NCBI GenBank assembly: GCA_903933395.1
Contig: CAIZKA010000274.1
Coordinates: 1 to 23,412 of the forward strand
Direction of reading: 5' to 3'
From: an uncultured beta proteobacterium
GTDB taxonomy: Bacteria; Pseudomonadota; Gammaproteobacteria; Burkholderiales; Rhodocyclaceae
DNA length: 23,412 nt
Below are positions 20,758 through 23,412 of this stretch, one piece after another. A program made the translations under genes and the position numbers. The notes under the pieces are model-generated. The model was not told where the DNA came from. It was given only the letters and a program-made list of their open reading frames with translations, and did not search any database. Every line of letters begins with the position of its first letter. The stretch's first letter is position 1.

Positions 20758-21863
20758 GCGGCTTTTTCCATAAAGTAGTTTTCGAGTGAGGCCTGACGCC
20801 GGTTGAGCAGGCGCCTGACTTCGCCGGTGGATCCACCAATGGCGTGTATCGTGCATACCGGCATGCCGGCTGCAATGCCGGTCGCATCCGCTGGCAGATC
20901 GCTGCACCAATCGGAAAAAGCGCGGCGCGGAGTTTGAAGACGCCCACCCGATGAATAAACGATGGCGTGCGCGCGCACAGTATCCGAGACTTCCAATTCG
21001 GCCGGCAAAGCACCCGCGCAAGCCCGTAGGTGAAGATCGAAGAGGGTCCCGGCGGCTTGATCATCGTGCAAATCGATTGTGGCGGTTGGTCTCGGATTGA
21101 TCTCGAGAACACGATAGCCATCACGGTCAACGATGAAATCCATGCCATTAAGACCGACCAGCCCGAGTTCCCCGGCAAGGACACTTACGTCGAAGGAAAT
21201 CCGGCTGCGAAGGGCGGGCGAAAGTTCGACCCGGTTGATTGCTCCCGCGTATGCGAAAGGCGCATCACCGGCGGATCGCGACCAGACCTCATTGAATCCG
21301 ACCACGCGAGCCCGGTGGCCATCGGCGAGGAACAGCACTGACGCGCAGACGCCCTCGACATGGCGCTGGAAGTAAGTGTCCGCCGGGTAGGTCTCATCGA
21401 CTCGCGCCCACCGGACATGCGCGCCACCGCTGCCGCCGATTTTTTTGGCCAGCCAGCCGCTCGGATTGTCCGGAAGTTTTAGGGATGTTTCCGGATGGGC
21501 AACCCCGAGGCGATCTAGAAGCGTAAAGAGATATTCAGGATCCTTGCTGGCTGCCACGGTCGCGGAGGAGTTGCCGAACAATTTCCGGCCACGGGCCAGC
21601 GCGTCAAGCAGGGCTGGCTGGTTTTCGAAGCCGGAGCCTGTGACCAGCGGCACGGAGGCCGGACAGATTTCGTCGGCCGCGAGTACGGTGGCCTCGGCAT
21701 CCAGATCCCAGCCGGACGCCGGAATGCGTTGGCAGACTGCCGCATAGTCACGGGTGTCACGATCGGCAAAGAGATCAAGCACGGCGACCCTATGGCCGCT
21801 GCGCCAAGCCGATCTGGCGAGCGCACGTCCAGTGGTGGCAATGATCAGGTGGGATGGCGTCAT
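20754..21863 (-). CDS. ATP-grasp family protein of the H4MPT gene cluster
   Basis: A 369-residue ATP-grasp ligase. It starts with a Rossmann-like pre-domain (HLIIATTGRALARSAWRSGHRVAVLDLFAD), then LFGNSSATVAASKDPEYLFTLL, WLAKKIGGSGGAHVRW (nucleotide-binding loop), YFQRHVEGVCASVLFLADGH, and the metal-binding end LVGLNGMDFIVDRDGYRVLEINPRPTATI. This type of ATP-grasp protein is repeatedly found beside mtdB and mch in methylotrophs, where it is thought to take part in H4MPT synthesis, but its reaction is not known to me. It starts 24 bases after mtdB and overlaps mch by four bases. No clear Shine-Dalgarno precedes the ATG. Confidence 0.85.
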   Translation of the reverse strand: MTPSHLIIATTGRALARSAWRSGHRVAVLDLFADRDTRDYAAVCQRIPASGWDLDAEATVLAADEICPASVPLVTGSGFENQPALLDALARGRKLFGNSSATVAASKDPEYLFTLLDRLGVAHPETSLKLPDNPSGWLAKKIGGSGGAHVRWARVDETYPADTYFQRHVEGVCASVLFLADGHRARVVGFNEVWSRSAGDAPFAYAGAINRVELSPALRSRISFDVSVLAGELGLVGLNGMDFIVDRDGYRVLEINPRPTATIDLHDDQAAGTLFDLHLRACAGALPAELEVSDTVRAHAIVYSSGGRLQTPRRAFSDWCSDLPADATGIAAGMPVCTIHAIGGSTGEVRRLLNRRQASLENYFMEKAA

Positions 21864-21887
21864 GCTTGGTCGGCGAAATATCCGCGA

Positions 21888-22793
21888 TCAGGCCGAAAGC
21901 TGGCGCGCTGATGTGAACGCGGCGCGGAAATCAAGGAATACGGGCTTCTCCGCCTGAAGCATGGACACCAGCAGGCCCTTCTGACATTGATATTTGACAT
22001 TGCCGACTGCGAGCGCGCCGATACCGACGGCCTTGCCGGACTTGGCCTTCAACGCGGCGCCATCGTCCATCACGCCGAGGCCCTCGATTCCCGCAGGCGG
22101 AACGGCATTGACGTCAGCAGCCACCAGCAGGGAGGCAGCGGTGTCGAGTTGGGCCGAACTCAACACCTGAACGCCCGCTTTGGCGGTTGCAAGAATTATC
22201 CCGGCCGAGGCAACCAGGCTTGCAATTCTCTCGGGTGAGCTGCCATCAGCAGGTTCGGTCGCAACCTGATATCTGGCGTTTAGCGCATCAGTCGCTTTTC
22301 TGGCACCGTCAATGCCACGACTGCTGACAACCCGAACCCTGGCTCCTGCGCCGCAGGCCAGAACCGCCGCAGCGGCGCCGATGGGGCCGGTGCCTCCAAG
22401 AATAAGCACTTCAGCACCCTCGAGGTTGGCGCCGTGCCTGTTCCGCAATTGCCGCTCGACAGCCGCTACCATCGCGGCGGCGGTAGTGAACGCGCCGCTG
22501 GGATCGGCAAAAACAGAAACCTCAAAGGGCGGCACCATCGCCGCCCTGGCGGCATCGGCCATGTCGGCAGCAAGACCGATTTCACGTCCGCCGATAAATA
22601 TCCCGGTGCACTTTACGCCCTTCGGCCCCCGCGAAAAAATCGCATCCTGCGTCAGATTGCCGATGTCCGAAAGCTGAACGTTGCAATAGGGGATAACCGC
22701 CGTGTATCCGGCGTCGTAAGCCATGTTGATGTCGAACGGGCTGGCTTGGGGTGAAGGAGTGAACAGGTGCAGGAGATAGGGACGCTGTGTCAT
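21888..22793 (-). CDS. mtdB: NAD(P)-dependent methylene-H4MPT dehydrogenase MtdB
   Basis: Oxidises methylene-H4MPT, made by Fae, to methenyl-H4MPT with NAD+ or NADP+. The 301-residue protein shows FTPSPQASPFDINMAYDAGY at the N-terminus, GIFIGGREIGLAADM, FADPSGAFTTAAAMVAAVER and the Rossmann loop VLILGGTGPIGAAAAVLACG near 129-148, then VVSSRG at the cofactor-ribose end. The ending GVMDDGAALKAKSGKAVGIGALAVGNVKYQCQ is of the MtdB type and differs from the NADP-specific MtdA. It follows mptG by 33 bases and heads the fae/mch set. No good ribosome binding site is visible in those 33 bases. Confidence 0.94.
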   Translation of the reverse strand: MTQRPYLLHLFTPSPQASPFDINMAYDAGYTAVIPYCNVQLSDIGNLTQDAIFSRGPKGVKCTGIFIGGREIGLAADMADAARAAMVPPFEVSVFADPSGAFTTAAAMVAAVERQLRNRHGANLEGAEVLILGGTGPIGAAAAVLACGAGARVRVVSSRGIDGARKATDALNARYQVATEPADGSSPERIASLVASAGIILATAKAGVQVLSSAQLDTAASLLVAADVNAVPPAGIEGLGVMDDGAALKAKSGKAVGIGALAVGNVKYQCQKGLLVSMLQAEKPVFLDFRAAFTSARQLSA

Positions 22794-22826
22794 GATATTT
22801 GAGAGTGATTCGAGAAATGCAGGGAA

Positions 22827-23412
22827 TCAGATCGCGTCAGCGAACTGGCTCTGGCGTCCAGTTGCTGTTTCCGCGGAAGTTTCCATGATAGAGGCGCCGG
22901 AGTTCAGACCCCGGCAGACCATAAATGACAATCTCCCGGAATCAGGCCAACGCTCCCGGGCTCGCCGCAGCACACGTTCCGCTTCATGCTCGCTGCCAAT
23001 GATGGCAAAGCCGGTCGGGCCCCATGAACTTTGGCCGACGCCGGCCGCCCCTTCGCTTTCCAGCCAGGCTAGAGCTTCGCCAACCGCCGGACTGGCGTAA
23101 CGACCGCCCTGTGCGGGGGCAAAATGGTCGCCGACCGTTCGTTGCAGCTCAGTCACCGCGCGGCCAAAACCAACGATGTCGGCGTCCGCGAGAGAAGGCA
23201 GAAGTTGCATCATCACGAGGCGACAAAGATAGGCTGCGCTTTCGACAGGGAACTTCGGAAGCGCATCGAAGGCCGCCGACTCGTTGCTGCCATGGATACC
23301 CTGATCAAGGCTGTCGAACACGAGCAGGATGCGCCACGATTCGGGAAAGGACAACCTGGAAACTACGTGTGGCGGCGAGTCATCCGCGCCACGCCCGCCA
23401 TCGACAATGAAG
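22827..23412 (-). CDS. mptG: Beta-ribofuranosylaminobenzene 5'-phosphate synthase, C-terminal part
   Basis: The last ~195 residues of a GHMP-kinase-fold protein whose N-terminus lies beyond the right edge. MptG condenses p-aminobenzoate or p-hydroxybenzoate with PRPP, releasing CO2 and pyrophosphate, in the first committed step of methanopterin synthesis. Visible family features are the strand FIVDGGRGADDSPPHVVSR at the edge, WRILLVFDSLDQGIHGS, LPSLADADIVGFGRAVTELQ, and VGQSSWGPTGFAIIGSE, a typical C-terminal signature. It is the first gene seen in the mptG-mtdB-mch-fae unit; the promoter must be outside the window. The kinase-like N-terminal glycine motif cannot be checked. Confidence 0.9.
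   Translation of the reverse strand, partial: FIVDGGRGADDSPPHVVSRLSFPESWRILLVFDSLDQGIHGSNESAAFDALPKFPVESAAYLCRLVMMQLLPSLADADIVGFGRAVTELQRTVGDHFAPAQGGRYASPAVGEALAWLESEGAAGVGQSSWGPTGFAIIGSEHEAERVLRRARERWPDSGRLSFMVCRGLNSGASIMETSAETATGRQSQFADAI

Noticed and set aside
1..23412. CRISPR arrays, tRNA or rRNA genes, insertion sequences, integrases
   Set aside because: No direct-repeat/spacer arrays, no tRNA-like cloverleaf and no transposase or integrase frames were seen.

Overview
The window looks like chromosomal DNA of a GC-rich betaproteobacterium. Protein flavour suggests the Rhodocyclales/Burkholderiales range, but I cannot fix the genus. About three quarters of it (roughly 5.4-23.4 kb) is a dense gene island for archaeal-type C1 metabolism: synthesis and use of (dephospho)tetrahydromethanopterin (H4MPT) and of a methanofuran-like cofactor. 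This implies formaldehyde oxidation or detoxification, and possibly facultative methylotrophy.

Left part (1-5.2 kb) is ordinary. It holds the 3' end of a DUF2126/transglutaminase-type gene (+), a DctP-type TRAP solute-binding protein (-), a DsbA-fold 2-hydroxychromene-2-carboxylate isomerase (+), a small membrane protein plus a cation diffusion facilitator (+), a CBS-pair protein (-), a 53-residue Cys4/Lys-rich protein (-), and a YqgE/AlgH-family protein with a signal peptide (-).

The C1 island has four transcription blocks. Block A (+, 5467-11443): an AcoR-like sigma-54 activator, a PTPS-family pterin enzyme, a DmrB/DmrX-like flavoprotein, a DUF6513/dihydropteroate-synthase-like protein, a DUF447 protein and MfnB. 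Block B (-, 15316-11377): an MfnD-like ATP-grasp ligase, MfnF-like synthase, MfnE-like kinase and a Tat-signal histone-deacetylase-fold hydrolase, all overlapping or nearly so. Block C (+, 15326-16036): a HisA/HisF-related protein, head-to-head with block B. Block D (-, window edge to 16022): mptG (partial), mtdB, ATP-grasp, mch, RimK-like ATP-grasp, CitG-like protein, fae, then a large protein with a zinc-motif N-terminus fused to a PTPS-like domain.

Working model: Fae condenses formaldehyde with H4MPT, MtdB oxidises methylene-H4MPT, and Mch interconverts methenyl- and formyl-H4MPT. The formyltransferase/hydrolase (fhc) genes that would finish the route are not in the window. MptG, the PTPS and DHPS-like proteins, the DmrX-like reductase, the CitG-like and ATP-grasp proteins plausibly build the pterin cofactor. 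MfnB, MfnE, MfnF and the MfnD-like ligase plausibly build the furan cofactor. Points most worth a second look are the exported HDAC-fold enzyme inside the furan operon, the zinc-motif/PTPS fusion with a changed metal site, the MfnD-like gene without a canonical start codon, and the 67-base tail-to-tail overlap of mfnB with the HDAC-like gene.
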